In this document: in pieces, positions 28,228 to 36,291 of the stretch
How positions within the stretch are numbered: position 1 is the stretch's first letter
Layout: each line of letters opens with the position of its first letter
DNA from: Chthoniobacter flavus
Lineage (GTDB): Bacteria; Verrucomicrobiota; Verrucomicrobiia; Chthoniobacterales; JACTMZ01
Length of the DNA stretch: 38,967 nucleotides
Direction: 5' to 3'
Assembly: GCA_945878135.1 (NCBI GenBank)
Contig: CAMDUL010000026.1
Location: 1-38,967 of the forward strand
Made by a program: the position numbers and the translations under genes
Notes under the pieces: generated by a model
What the model saw: the letters and a program-made list of their open reading frames with translations, nothing else
Database searches by the model: none
Told to the model about the DNA's origin: nothing

Positions 28228-29112
28228 TCAGTAAGCGAAGCTCAGGCCGACGTTGACCCAGAAGACGTCGTCCTGGTCGATGGCCTCGAGGGCTTCGAGG
28301 GCGACGGAATAATTCACGCCGGCGAAGGCGGAGACATAGTCGTTGATCGCCACGGTCCCTTGCAGGCCGAACTGGAAGTTGTTCAGGCCGTAAACCTCGG
28401 TCGTGTTGTAGCCGAAGTTGAGCCCGAGCAGCGCGTAGGGTTGCAGACTGACGATGTCTTCATAGACCGGCACCTCGCCGTCCAAGCGGAATTCGAGGAA
28501 TCCGCCGGGGTTGTTGTTGAGGTCCCAGATGAAGACGGCACTGGGAGTGACATAGGGAATAGCCGTCGTGCCCAGGGCGATGAACAACTCGTTGCCGTAG
28601 GTGTTGTGGACGTGCTCCGAGTGCTCTTCGCCGTGTCCTTCCTCCTCGTGTCCGTCTTCCTCCTCGCCATGACTGTCTTTGGCATAGCGGGGCACGTAGC
28701 GCAGGTTGTAGCCGGGGACAACAAAGACCGGGCCGAGTTCGACGTTGTAGGCGGCGGTGAAATCCCATTCGACGAGGTCGTTGCCGAGGCCGAAACCGTT
28801 CCAGACATTGACCGAGAAGTCGCCAAGGCGGACACCGATCTCGTTGACGTAGGCGCCGGAGGAGCCGGATTCGTCCACGCCGTAGTGCACGTGCCGGCTC
28901 TCCCAACCGGTGGTCACATTCACCCCCCAGATGCGGTCGGAGTCGGCCGCCCGGACCGGGATCCCGGTCTCCTGCACATCGACCGCCTCGGTGATCGCCG
29001 CGTCGGCGGAAGCACGCTCGCGGGAGCTATGGACATGCCCCGGACCATGAGCAAAGAGGACCGAAGTCGTTGCGGCTAAAGCCAATAAAACTAATAATGA
29101 ATTGATTTTCAT
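28228..29112 (-). CDS. Outer-membrane beta-barrel protein with His/Glu-rich loop
   Basis: Protein of 294 residues: signal MKINSLLVLLALAATTSVLF then AHGPGHVHS, already His-rich. The rest alternates amphipathic strands (WGVNVTTGWESRHVHYGV, GVRLGDFSVNVWNGFGLG, YALLGLNFGYNTTEVYGL) and ends VNVGLSFAY with a terminal aromatic residue, the outer-membrane insertion signal. One loop (about 147-172) is packed with His and Glu (SHGEEEDGHEEEGHGEEHSE), a plausible metal-capturing loop. It resembles TorF-type putative porins. It heads the minus-strand operon from a strong promoter. Divalent metal uptake is the favoured idea but unproven. Confidence 0.75.
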   Translation of the reverse strand: MKINSLLVLLALAATTSVLFAHGPGHVHSSRERASADAAITEAVDVQETGIPVRAADSDRIWGVNVTTGWESRHVHYGVDESGSSGAYVNEIGVRLGDFSVNVWNGFGLGNDLVEWDFTAAYNVELGPVFVVPGYNLRYVPRYAKDSHGEEEDGHEEEGHGEEHSEHVHNTYGNELFIALGTTAIPYVTPSAVFIWDLNNNPGGFLEFRLDGEVPVYEDIVSLQPYALLGLNFGYNTTEVYGLNNFQFGLQGTVAINDYVSAFAGVNYSVALEALEAIDQDDVFWVNVGLSFAY

Positions 29113-29128
29113 AATGCAATACTATTAT

Positions 29129-29158
29129 TTAATAAACGGCTGGCCGGTGGGCTGTCAA
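29129..29158 (-). promoter_or_regulatory. Strong promoter overlapping an AT palindrome
   Basis: On the minus strand: consensus TTGACA (29158-29153), a 17-18 nt spacer, then TTATTAA as the -10. The -10 sits in the perfect interrupted palindrome TTATT-A-AATAA (29125-29135), so a repressor bound there would block the promoter. Fur/Zur-type operators are AT-rich palindromes in this position, but no match to a defined box is claimed. Confidence 0.6.
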
Positions 29159-29184
29159 GCGGGGGCACGGAAAAAGATTCCGCG

Positions 29185-31521
29185 TCAGCGCGGCGCCAAG
29201 CCGGCCTCCTGGCCGTTGACGAATCCGCGCAACATGCCGCCGTGGTGACCGAAGGTGATGATCACCGCGCCGCACTTGTCCTGATCGAAAATCTCCGCCC
29301 CGGTTCCGGCCAGGCGCGTGCCAAGCGCGGGTTCGTCACGGCCGTCGCGGAAAGGATCGCGCGGGGCGAGCACGATGGCGCGCGGTTGCACGGCGGCGAG
29401 AAATTCCGCGGTGGCAAAGATGTCCTCCCCGTGGCGTCCGAGCACGAGGATGTCGGCGCGCAGCGCTGCCGGATCCGACCGGACCAGCGCGGCTTCGGCC
29501 GCGGCGCCGCTGTCGGACATGAGGAGGATGCGGAAGGGGCCGTGGTCGACGCGGGCGACGAGGCTTTGGTCGTCGGCGGTGCGGGCTTGGTCGGACGGTC
29601 CCGGGCGGAGGATTTCGACCGAGGTGCCGCGCCCGGCGGCGAAGCGGTCGCCGGGGAGCACAAGGGATTTCGGGAGTCCGCGTTCCTCCAAAAGTTTGTG
29701 CAGCGCGGTGCGCGAGCGGGCGCGGTCACGCAGGACACCGGTCATCCACCGCCGCGGCGGATGCGAGACGAGCAACCGCGGCGCGCCGCCGAGATGTTCC
29801 GCGTCGCCGTGGGTCAGGACGATGACCTCCGGGCGACCGATCCCCGCGGCGCGGAGGGCCGGCTCGATGACGGAACGCGCCTCGGCCGCGGTGCCCGTAT
29901 CGAAGAGCCACGCGCTCTCGCGCGTGCGGAGGAGTTGCGCGCCGCCGGTGGACAAATCGAAGACGGTCACCCGCGCGGGCGGTTGCATCCACGCGGGCGG
30001 AAGTTGCAGGTAGGACCCCGGCAGGTCGGCGGTGCGGCCGACCACGCTGACGAGCAGGGCGGCGAGGCCCCATGAGGTGTTGTTGAAAACCGCGGCGATC
30101 CAGACGGAGAACACGCCGCCGAGCAAGGCGAGCATGGAGACGGCGAGGATGCCGAAGGCGAGCGGCACGGCGAGCATGTTGGCGGGGATGGCCAGCAGTG
30201 GCACGAGATGGAAAACCAGCGCGGTGAGGGGCAGGCTGCCCAGCCACGCGGCCGCCGATACGCCGAGGGTGGAGGCCAGGGCGTGCCCGGCGTCCGCGGC
30301 GACGGCTTGGCCGCGGGTGTACAGCCGGCGCGGCAGGAAAGGATCGGGCCGCAGGCGCGCCGCGAAAAATTCCTGGAGGGGCGGGGAGAGCAGGAAGATG
30401 GCGGCGACGATGCTGAAGGACATCTGGAAGCCCGGGGAGAAAAGCTGGTTGGTGTCATAGCCCAGCAGGAGCAAGGCCGCCGCGGCAAGGCTGTTGGCCG
30501 GGGAGACCGGGCGGTCGAGGAGGAATCCGGCGAAGGCGGCGGCCAGCATGACCGCGGCCCGCAGGCTCGGCGGCGAGGCGCCGGTGACCAGGGCGTAGAA
30601 AAAAAGCGCGGGGATGATGACGAGCACGGCGCGGCGGCGGCTCAGGCCGAGCGGCCGGAGCACGAGCCAGAGAAGCAGTGCGACCATGCCGACGTGGAGG
30701 CCGCTGACACTGAACAAATGGAAAGTGCCTGTCTGGCGGAAGGCGTCGGCATACTGATCGGATCCGCTGTCGCGGACGCCGAGTGTGACCCCGGCAATGA
30801 GCGCGCGCAGTTCCGGGGCGTTGTCCAGACCGAGCCCGAGCGTGTGCAGCATCCAGCCGCGCGCCGCGAACGCCGCGCTTTGCACCGGGGATCCGGCGCC
30901 GCGCCCGAGACGGCGGGCCGGCGTGTCGCGTCCGGCCCGCATTTCGAGGAACACGCCGCGCCGTCCCCACCAGTCGGCCGCGTCGAACTGTCCGGGATTG
31001 CGTGGTGGCGGAATGCGCGAGACGACGCCGGTGATTTCCCATCGCTCGCCGTAACGCGGTGCGAGTTTGGATGTCCACCGCGCGACTACGCGGACCGGCG
31101 GACGCGCGGTGCGGCCGTCGATCGTCCACTTCTCGACCCGCAGCGGCGCGCGCCACGATCCCGGCGAAGATTCCTTCGGTTCGTCGAGGACAATTCCGGT
31201 CAGGCGCACTTCGCGCGGCGCGTCGAACACGGCCGCGGCGAGCGCGCGGCCCGCATCCTCCCGTCCCTGCCAGGTGTGGGCCAGGGCGAAGGAGGCCGCG
31301 GCGGCGGCCAGCAACGGGGCGGTGCCGCCGCGCCACGGGGCGGCGAGCAGGCCCGCCACGGCTATGACAAACAAGAGGCGCGGGTCGGGGGCGGCGTATT
31401 CGGCCAAGAGAATCCCGGCGACCGCCGCGAGGGCCAGGCCAAGCAGGGGCAGCCGGGGTGAGGACAAGCCGGGAATCCGGGTGAGGGCTTCCGGCGGTGA
31501 CTGGCCGCCGCTCCGGTTCAT
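29185..31521 (-). CDS. comEC: ComEC/Rec2 DNA uptake channel
   Basis: Protein of 778 residues that would carry single-stranded DNA across the inner membrane in natural transformation. ATG 31521 overlaps the stop of the upstream gene; longer readings run through that gene. Order: N-terminal membrane helices and OB-like DUF4131 region (about 20-200), competence domain with FRQTGTFHLFSVSGLHVGMV (about 258) and SPPSLRAAVMLAAAF, then a metallo-beta-lactamase-like domain from about 520, with VFDLSTGGAQLL and LTHGDAEHLGG as metal-binding motif, slightly divergent from the usual HxHxDH. All three domains are present, so the protein looks functional. Confidence 0.93.
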   Translation of the reverse strand: MNRSGGQSPPEALTRIPGLSSPRLPLLGLALAAVAGILLAEYAAPDPRLLFVIAVAGLLAAPWRGGTAPLLAAAAASFALAHTWQGREDAGRALAAAVFDAPREVRLTGIVLDEPKESSPGSWRAPLRVEKWTIDGRTARPPVRVVARWTSKLAPRYGERWEITGVVSRIPPPRNPGQFDAADWWGRRGVFLEMRAGRDTPARRLGRGAGSPVQSAAFAARGWMLHTLGLGLDNAPELRALIAGVTLGVRDSGSDQYADAFRQTGTFHLFSVSGLHVGMVALLLWLVLRPLGLSRRRAVLVIIPALFFYALVTGASPPSLRAAVMLAAAFAGFLLDRPVSPANSLAAAALLLLGYDTNQLFSPGFQMSFSIVAAIFLLSPPLQEFFAARLRPDPFLPRRLYTRGQAVAADAGHALASTLGVSAAAWLGSLPLTALVFHLVPLLAIPANMLAVPLAFGILAVSMLALLGGVFSVWIAAVFNNTSWGLAALLVSVVGRTADLPGSYLQLPPAWMQPPARVTVFDLSTGGAQLLRTRESAWLFDTGTAAEARSVIEPALRAAGIGRPEVIVLTHGDAEHLGGAPRLLVSHPPRRWMTGVLRDRARSRTALHKLLEERGLPKSLVLPGDRFAAGRGTSVEILRPGPSDQARTADDQSLVARVDHGPFRILLMSDSGAAAEAALVRSDPAALRADILVLGRHGEDIFATAEFLAAVQPRAIVLAPRDPFRDGRDEPALGTRLAGTGAEIFDQDKCGAVIITFGHHGGMLRGFVNGQEAGLAPR

Positions 31522-32057
31522 TGCCCGGCGAACTTGAGCAGGGCGAGTTCGACGCGCTGGTCCTCGTCGAAATAAAAGCGCACGGCACCGTCGCGGCCGC
31601 GGAGGTCGGTGGACACGCCGGCGCTGGCCCGGCGGGAGTGGATCTGGTGGAGTCCCGGCTCGGCCCGGTGGTAGGGCACGCCCCAAGCCTCGATGCGGCG
31701 GCAATTGGCGCAGCGGAGGGCGAAATATTCCTCCATGGCGGTGCGTTCGAGCACGCGGTATTCGACGTTCTCGATCAGCTCCACGGTGTCATAATCGAAA
31801 AACTCGAGCGGATACAGTCCGCGCGCGGGCAGATGGCTCCACCGCCAGCGCAGGACCCCGAGGCGGATGCGCGGGTCGTGTCCGGCCACGCGGTTGCGGA
31901 AGGAAAGGGTGTTGAGGGACAGGACGACGGGTGCCTGCAGTCCGGCCTCGACCGTGACATAAACATGGTCCGTGTTCTCCGGACGCGGCGAGTTTTCGAT
32001 CTCGAAGCGGGCCACGGCGCCGGCCACGCGGGCCATCGGCGTCGACGGGAAGGCCAC
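31518..32057 (-). CDS. Conserved-looking hypothetical protein upstream of comEC
   Basis: Soluble protein of 179 residues, mostly beta ([40 protein letters not shown]), with one CANC pair near residue 115 and no signal peptide. It reads like a fully coding sequence with ordinary composition, but I do not recognise the family. Its TGA overlaps the comEC start (ATGA), so the two are translationally coupled; the lipoprotein gene lies 31 nt upstream on the same strand. The ATG at 32057 is the first usable start, since 32058-32088 is short and without a ribosome site. Confidence 0.75.
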   Translation of the reverse strand: MAFPSTPMARVAGAVARFEIENSPRPENTDHVYVTVEAGLQAPVVLSLNTLSFRNRVAGHDPRIRLGVLRWRWSHLPARGLYPLEFFDYDTVELIENVEYRVLERTAMEEYFALRCANCRRIEAWGVPYHRAEPGLHQIHSRRASAGVSTDLRGRDGAVRFYFDEDQRVELALLKFAGQ

Positions 32058-32088
32058 GCCGTGCGGATGGTCGCTGGGGACGCGGTGT

Positions 32089-32580
32089 TTAATTGAACGA
32101 AAACGGGCTGTAGAGGTTCTCCTCGTAGGACGAGTCGAAGAAGGTGTCGACGGCGGGCGGTTCGTAGGCGAAGGGCGCGTTCACGTTGCCGCCGTAGCGG
32201 TTGTAATTCTCTCCGGAGAAATACGGGTGGCTCTGGTCGACCGCTTTGGGGCCCTTGCCGTAGAATTCGTAGGACCGGCCCATGTAGTTGATGACCGGCG
32301 CCGGCGTGCCGGCGGCGCGCAGTGCGGCCAGGTCGGCATTGCTCAGATTGTAGGCTTTGCGCGTGCTCTGCATGTAACTGACCAGACCGGGGCCGGGGAC
32401 GCCTGCCCGGGCCGAGGCGGCGACGTCGGCCACGCTGAGGGGCAGGCCTTCCCGGACCTTCAAGGTGGTGGCCGCCGGGACGCCCGGTTTGGAGAACTCG
32501 CCGAGAATTTTCGGGTCGACTTGGGCGGTGGTGGCACAGCCGGCCAGGGCCAGGGCGGCAAGGAGAAGGAAGGGCTTCAT
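32089..32580 (-). CDS. Predicted lipoprotein
   Basis: Protein of 163 residues with a clean lipoprotein signal: [15 protein letters not shown], lipidated Cys at 15. The mature part has a helical middle ([39 protein letters not shown]), resembling small repeated helix-turn units often found in Verrucomicrobial lipoproteins, and an aromatic-rich tail ([27 protein letters not shown]). No enzymatic motif. It is first in the likely operon with the hypothetical gene and comEC, and divergent from rplU. Confidence 0.8.
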   Translation of the reverse strand: MKPFLLLAALALAGCATTAQVDPKILGEFSKPGVPAATTLKVREGLPLSVADVAASARAGVPGPGLVSYMQSTRKAYNLSNADLAALRAAGTPAPVINYMGRSYEFYGKGPKAVDQSHPYFSGENYNRYGGNVNAPFAYEPPAVDTFFDSSYEENLYSPFSFN

Positions 32581-32645
32581 TGGAGTGCGCGCATGGTGTC
32601 CGCCCCCTGCCTTGCTGGCAATCCCAAAGACCCCGCCGAAAACCC

Positions 32646-32674
32646 TTGCCAGCCGGTCCCGGTCGCGGTATTTT
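32646..32674 (+). promoter_or_regulatory. Promoter of rplU-rpmA
   Basis: TTGCCA (32646-32651), 17-nt spacer, TATTTT (32669-32674). GGGAG at 32691-32695 is the ribosome site 6 nt before the rplU ATG. Confidence 0.6.
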
Positions 32675-32701
32675 TCCCGACCCTTTTCCAGGGAGACTTT
32701 T

Positions 32702-33019
32702 ATGGCCTACGCAATCATCCAATCCGGCGGGCGTCAGTTCCGCGTGCAACCGGGCGACGTCATCGACGTCGAACTCCTCGACGTCGAGGCCGGGCAGCAA
32801 ACTGTCTTCGAAGAAGTCCTCCTGGCCGCCGACGACGCGGGGGTGAAGATCGGCGAACCGCTGCTCAAGGGCGCGAAAGTCACGGCCGAGGTGGTGGAAG
32901 ATGTGCGCAAGGCGCCGAAGGTCGTTTCCTACAAATTCAAACGCCGCAAAGGCTATCACCGCACGGTCGGCCACCGCCAGAAACACACGCGGGTGAAGAT
33001 CGGCGAAATCAAAGCTTAA
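32702..33019 (+). CDS. rplU: 50S ribosomal protein L21
   Basis: Protein of 105 residues, full length: [25 protein letters not shown], and the C-terminal [20 protein letters not shown] block that contacts 23S rRNA. The start is set by the GGGAG ribosome site and the family's normal N-terminus. rpmA follows after 4 nt, the universal order. Confidence 0.98.
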   Translation: MAYAIIQSGGRQFRVQPGDVIDVELLDVEAGQQTVFEEVLLAADDAGVKIGEPLLKGAKVTAEVVEDVRKAPKVVSYKFKRRKGYHRTVGHRQKHTRVKIGEIKA

Positions 33020-33023
33020 CTTT

Positions 33024-33275
33024 ATGGCCCATAAAAAAGGACAAGGCAGCGTCAAGAACGGCCGCGACAGCGTCAGCAAGCGGCTCGGCGTGAAAAAATT
33101 CGGCGGGCAGGAAGTGCTGGCCGGCAACATTCTCATCCGCCAGCGCGGGCGCAAATTCCTGCCGGGCCGCAATGTCGGCCTCGGCCGCGACTTCACGCTC
33201 TTCGCGCTGGAGAGCGGCAAAGTGGAGTTCGACCGCGGCGGACGCCGCATCAACGTGGTCGCGGCGGCGAACTGA
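33024..33275 (+). CDS. rpmA: 50S ribosomal protein L27
   Basis: Protein of 83 residues. [16 protein letters not shown] carries the flexible N-terminal arm that reaches the peptidyl transferase centre; then [20 protein letters not shown]. There is no Firmicute-type N-terminal extension needing protease removal. A strong terminator follows 21 nt after the stop. Confidence 0.98.
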   Translation: MAHKKGQGSVKNGRDSVSKRLGVKKFGGQEVLAGNILIRQRGRKFLPGRNVGLGRDFTLFALESGKVEFDRGGRRINVVAAAN

Positions 33276-33296
33276 CGAACGCTTTCCTCCTCGGGA

Positions 33297-33331
33297 AAGA
33301 CCGGAGCCCGTCACGGGTTCCGGTCTTTTTC
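33297..33331 (+). terminator. Rho-independent terminator of rplU-rpmA
   Basis: AAGACCGGA-GCCCG-TCA-CGGG-TTCCGGTCTT folds into a long, nearly perfect stem followed by TTTCTTT. It separates the ribosomal genes from the ExbB operon. Confidence 0.9.
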
Positions 33332-33394
33332 TTTGGGGCTCCGGCTGCAAATCGGGATTGCCGCGGACGGTCTCCGACAGAATGATGCGGGTCG

Positions 33395-34054
33395 ATGCTG
33401 GAACTGATGCAGAAGGGCGGCCCGGTCATGTGGGTCATACTCGCGGCGAGCGTGCTCGGTCTGGCCGTTTTTCTCGAGCGCCTCGTCTACCTGCACCGCG
33501 CACAGGTGCGGGTGGGGGAGTTCCTGCGCGGCCTGGCCAACCTCGTGCGGGACAACCGTTATGACGAAGCGCGGCAGCAATGCCTGTCGACGCCCGGCCC
33601 GGTGGCGCGCGTGGCCCTCAGCGCGGTGCTGGCCCGGGAGTGTCCGCGCGCGGAGTTGCGCGACATCGTGCAGGAGGCCGGCCAACTCGAGGTGCCGCGC
33701 CTCGAGCGTCATCTCCTCCTGCTCAACGGCATCGCGTGGGTCGCGCCGTTGCTCGGACTGCTCGGCACGGTGCTCGGACTGCTCGAGGCGTTCTATCTCG
33801 TGTCCTCGCAGGGCGGCTACGCCACGGTGGCCGATTTGTCCGGCGCGGTTTACCACAGCCTGATCGCCGCGGCGGCCGGTCTGGCCGTGGCCATCCCGGC
33901 CCTGATCGCCGCGGCTTACCTTTCGTCACGGGTCAAGGAACTGCTGCACGACATGGAGCGCGCGGGCATCGAGATGGTGAACCTGCTGAAGAACCGCACG
34001 TTGCCGGCGGCGGAAATTCTCGCCATGGAAGGCGAACCGGCGGAGGAGCCATGA
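33395..34054 (+). CDS. ExbB/TolQ/MotA-family proton channel
   Basis: Inner-membrane protein of 219 residues. One early helix (GGPVMWVILAASVLGLAVFL), a cytoplasmic middle with LERHLLLLNGIAWVAPLLGL then LGTVLGLLEAF, and a last helix (AAAAGLAVAIPALIAAAYL) form the TolQ/ExbB three-span layout; the GLLGTV and proton-path Thr region are present. With ExbD it converts proton flow into force for TonB-dependent transport. It starts a four-gene operon with exbD, a TonB-like gene and a zinc-ribbon gene, all joined by 4-nt overlaps. Confidence 0.93.
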   Translation: MLELMQKGGPVMWVILAASVLGLAVFLERLVYLHRAQVRVGEFLRGLANLVRDNRYDEARQQCLSTPGPVARVALSAVLARECPRAELRDIVQEAGQLEVPRLERHLLLLNGIAWVAPLLGLLGTVLGLLEAFYLVSSQGGYATVADLSGAVYHSLIAAAAGLAVAIPALIAAAYLSSRVKELLHDMERAGIEMVNLLKNRTLPAAEILAMEGEPAEEP

Positions 34055-34458
34055 GGCTCGAGTCCACCGTGCGCTGGAACGGTGCGCCGACGCTGGCGGC
34101 CGGCGCGGCCACCGTCCTGCTGCTCCTCGTTTTCTACATCCTGATCTCCGGCAGTTACCTCCTGCAGCCCGGCACGGCGCTCGAATTGCCGTCCTCGCGC
34201 TTCCTGCTCCCGGCCATGCGCAACCCGCTCATCGTGTCCGTGACCGGCGGCGCGGGGGCGTCGGTTTATTTCGAGGACCGCGTGGTCGATCCGGCGCAAC
34301 TCGGCGAGCGGTTGTCCTCGCGGCGCGCCGTCTCGCGCCAGGTGGTGATCAAAGCCGACCGGGATGCGCCGCTCGCCCTCGTCGCCCAGATCACGGAACT
34401 CGCGCTGGCCGAGGGATTTTCCGTGGCCCTGGCCGCGGCGCGACCCCCGCAGCCATGA
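34051..34458 (+). CDS. ExbD/TolR-family protein
   Basis: Protein of 135 residues: short basic N-terminus, one membrane helix (LAAGAATVLLLLVFYILIS), then a periplasmic domain (LELPSSRFLLPAMRNPLIVS, VVIKADRDAPLALVAQI) of ExbD type. The usual Asp at the start of the helix, essential for proton coupling in E. coli ExbD (D25), is not seen here: the stretch before the helix is RWNGAPTLAAG. This could mean altered energetics or a divergent ExbD. ATGA overlaps at both ends. Confidence 0.85.
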   Translation: MRLESTVRWNGAPTLAAGAATVLLLLVFYILISGSYLLQPGTALELPSSRFLLPAMRNPLIVSVTGGAGASVYFEDRVVDPAQLGERLSSRRAVSRQVVIKADRDAPLALVAQITELALAEGFSVALAAARPPQP

Positions 34459-35183
34459 TCCTCGCCGAGCGGTTGGCCCACGTTTTCCACTGGCCGACGA
34501 CCTACCCGATCAGGCTGCTTCTGCCGGTCATGCTCGTGGTTTCGTTGCTTCTCCACGCGGCCGGGATTTATCTCGTGCGGACGGAAGCGGCGCCGCGCGG
34601 CATGCCGCTGCCACCGCGACCGGCGCGCGTCACCATCGTGCCCGACGGCCCCGCGTCCGTCCTGCTCGCGGCGCGCGATCCTTCTTGGCTGGATCCCGGC
34701 CGTTACCGCAACCGGCTTTTGCCGGCGCCGCGTTGGCAGCGTCCGCCGCGGGCCTTGCAGCCCGAACTGCCCCCCTTGGTTTCCGCCCCGCCCTCCGCGG
34801 CACCCGAGACATGGATCAGCGCCTTGCCACCTCTCGCGGTGCGCGCACGCTTGGAAGCGCCGTCGGCGGCGTCTGCCCCCGGGCTTGTCCCGGTCATCGC
34901 GCGTTTCGACGAGGAAGGGCCCGAGGTCACGGAGGAAGTGCTGGTGCGCTTGCGCTCGGCCGCGCCGGAAGGCACGGCGCCGGGTTTGCCCACGGAATTG
35001 CTTGTTGTGCTCGACGCGTCCGGCGCGGCGCGGCATGTCTGGTTGCTGCGCAGTTGCGGCGTGCCGGCGCTGGACAACGCCGCGCAGCGTGCCGTGCAGC
35101 TTTCGCGTTTCGGGGCGCCGCCCGGGGGTCACCGCGGGGTGTTGCGTGTTGTCTGGGCGCCGGCCGGGGGGGTGGCGCCGTGA
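34455..35183 (+). CDS. TonB-like energy transducer
   Basis: Protein of 242 residues with an N-terminal anchor (YPIRLLLPVMLVVSLLLHAA), a long Pro/Ala-rich periplasmic spacer (about 50-140) and a small C-terminal domain (VVLDASGAARHVWLLRSCG, PALDNAAQRAVQLSRF) that matches the TonB C-terminal beta-alpha-beta pattern (DASGxVxxxxxxxSSGxxxLDxAAxxAxxxxxF). It would span the periplasm and contact outer-membrane receptors. None is encoded next to it; the beta-barrel at 28228 lacks a plug domain. Confidence 0.8.
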   Translation: MILAERLAHVFHWPTTYPIRLLLPVMLVVSLLLHAAGIYLVRTEAAPRGMPLPPRPARVTIVPDGPASVLLAARDPSWLDPGRYRNRLLPAPRWQRPPRALQPELPPLVSAPPSAAPETWISALPPLAVRARLEAPSAASAPGLVPVIARFDEEGPEVTEEVLVRLRSAAPEGTAPGLPTELLVVLDASGAARHVWLLRSCGVPALDNAAQRAVQLSRFGAPPGGHRGVLRVVWAPAGGVAP

Positions 35184-35419
35184 TCCGTCTGCCCCCGGAG
35201 CTGCTGCCGCTGCTTTATGCCGTGGTGCTGCTCGCGGCGGTGCTCGTGCTCTGGCTGGCGGGCGAATGGCGCCGGGCGCGGCAGCGCAAGCGCGAGCGGC
35301 GCGGACTCTTTCCCTGCCGGCTTTGTGCCGAGTGGATCCGGCACGGGGGCAAAGCGCAGTTGGTCCGTTGCAAGGCCTGCGGTGCGCTCAACGAGCCCGG
35401 GCGGGCCGTTGATCTCTGA
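35180..35419 (+). CDS. Small membrane protein with C-terminal zinc ribbon
   Basis: Protein of 79 residues. GTG 35180 overlaps the TonB-like stop (GTGA). One helix (LLPLLYAVVLLAAVLVLWLAG), a basic stretch (RRARQRKRERRG), then CRLC and CKAC pairs 20 residues apart, a zinc ribbon on the cytoplasmic side. Not a known part of TonB systems; it may be an assembly or regulatory factor. Fourth gene of the operon. Confidence 0.75.
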   Translation: MIRLPPELLPLLYAVVLLAAVLVLWLAGEWRRARQRKRERRGLFPCRLCAEWIRHGGKAQLVRCKACGALNEPGRAVDL

Positions 35420-35486
35420 GCATCCTGCGCCGCCGCGGGAGGGAAATCATTGCCACCCCCACGGCAAGAGGTTCATCTTTGTTACT

Positions 35487-36284
35487 GTGGTTGAAGTCGC
35501 CCTACCCCGCCCGGCCCTCATCGGCATGGTCCATGTCGGGGCCTTGCCCGGCACGCCGCGGGCTTCGCAATCCGTCGACGAACTGGTCCGGGGTGCGGTG
35601 CAGGAAGTCTGGACGCTGGCCGAGGGAGGGTGCGATGCCATCCTGGTCGAGAACATGCACGACATTCCCTACCTCAAGCGCGAGGTCGGGCCCGAAGTCG
35701 TTGCCGCGATGACCGCGGTCTGCCGCGCGATCAACGAGGCGACCGATTTGCCCTGCGGCGTGCAAGTGTTGGCCGGAGCCAACGAAGCCGCGCTCGCCGT
35801 CGCCTTGGCCGCCGGACTCGATTTCATCCGCGCCGAAGGTTTCGTCTTCGGCCATGTGGCTGACGAAGGATGGATGGATGCCTGTGCCGGTCCGCTCCTG
35901 CGCTACCGCAAACAAATCGGCGCGGACCACATCGCCGTCTGGGCCGATGTGAAAAAGAAACATGCCGCGCATGCCATGACGGCGGATGTCAGTCTCGCCG
36001 AAACGGTGAAGGCCGCGGAATTTTTCGGCGTTGATGGTGTCATCGTTACCGGCGAAGCAACCGGACGCGAAACTTCGACCGCCGATCTCTCGTCCGCGCG
36101 CGGCGCGACGAAACTGCCCGTGGTGGTCGGCTCCGGGGTCACCGCGGAAAATGCCGCGGCCATGTTGCAGCATGCCGATGCAGTCATCGTTGGATCCGCG
36201 CTGAAGCGCGACGGTCATTGGACCGGACCCGTCGGCCTCGAACGCGTCAAAGCCGTCGCCGCCGCGGTGCGCGCCGCGCGCTGA
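35487..36284 (+). CDS. BtpA/SgcQ-family TIM-barrel protein
   Basis: Soluble protein of 265 residues: LIGMVHVGALPGTP, AEGGCDAILVENMHDIPYLK, PCGVQVLAGANEAALAVALA, FIRAEGFVFGHVADEGW, WADVKKKHAAHAM, FFGVDGVIVTGEATG and VVVGSGVTAENAAAML are all BtpA signatures. BtpA was first linked to photosystem I stability in cyanobacteria, but in most bacteria the role is unknown. No ATG occurs early in frame; GTG 35487 gives a normal family N-terminus. mnmA follows after 7 nt, so the two are likely co-transcribed. Confidence 0.92.
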   Translation: MVEVALPRPALIGMVHVGALPGTPRASQSVDELVRGAVQEVWTLAEGGCDAILVENMHDIPYLKREVGPEVVAAMTAVCRAINEATDLPCGVQVLAGANEAALAVALAAGLDFIRAEGFVFGHVADEGWMDACAGPLLRYRKQIGADHIAVWADVKKKHAAHAMTADVSLAETVKAAEFFGVDGVIVTGEATGRETSTADLSSARGATKLPVVVGSGVTAENAAAMLQHADAVIVGSALKRDGHWTGPVGLERVKAVAAAVRAAR

Positions 36285-36291
36285 TTCCGTC

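Noticed and set aside
28228..29112. TonB-dependent receptor identity for the His-rich barrel
   Set aside because: At 294 residues it is far too short, with no plug domain or TonB box; a small barrel or porin is the better call.
30208..31461. Plus-strand ORF opposite comEC
   Set aside because: Shadow of the ComEC frame; Glu/Gly/Arg-rich product without motifs.
31775..33253. 492-codon minus ORF across the lipoprotein, rplU and rpmA genes
   Set aside because: It is antisense to two ribosomal protein genes and out of frame with the lipoprotein.
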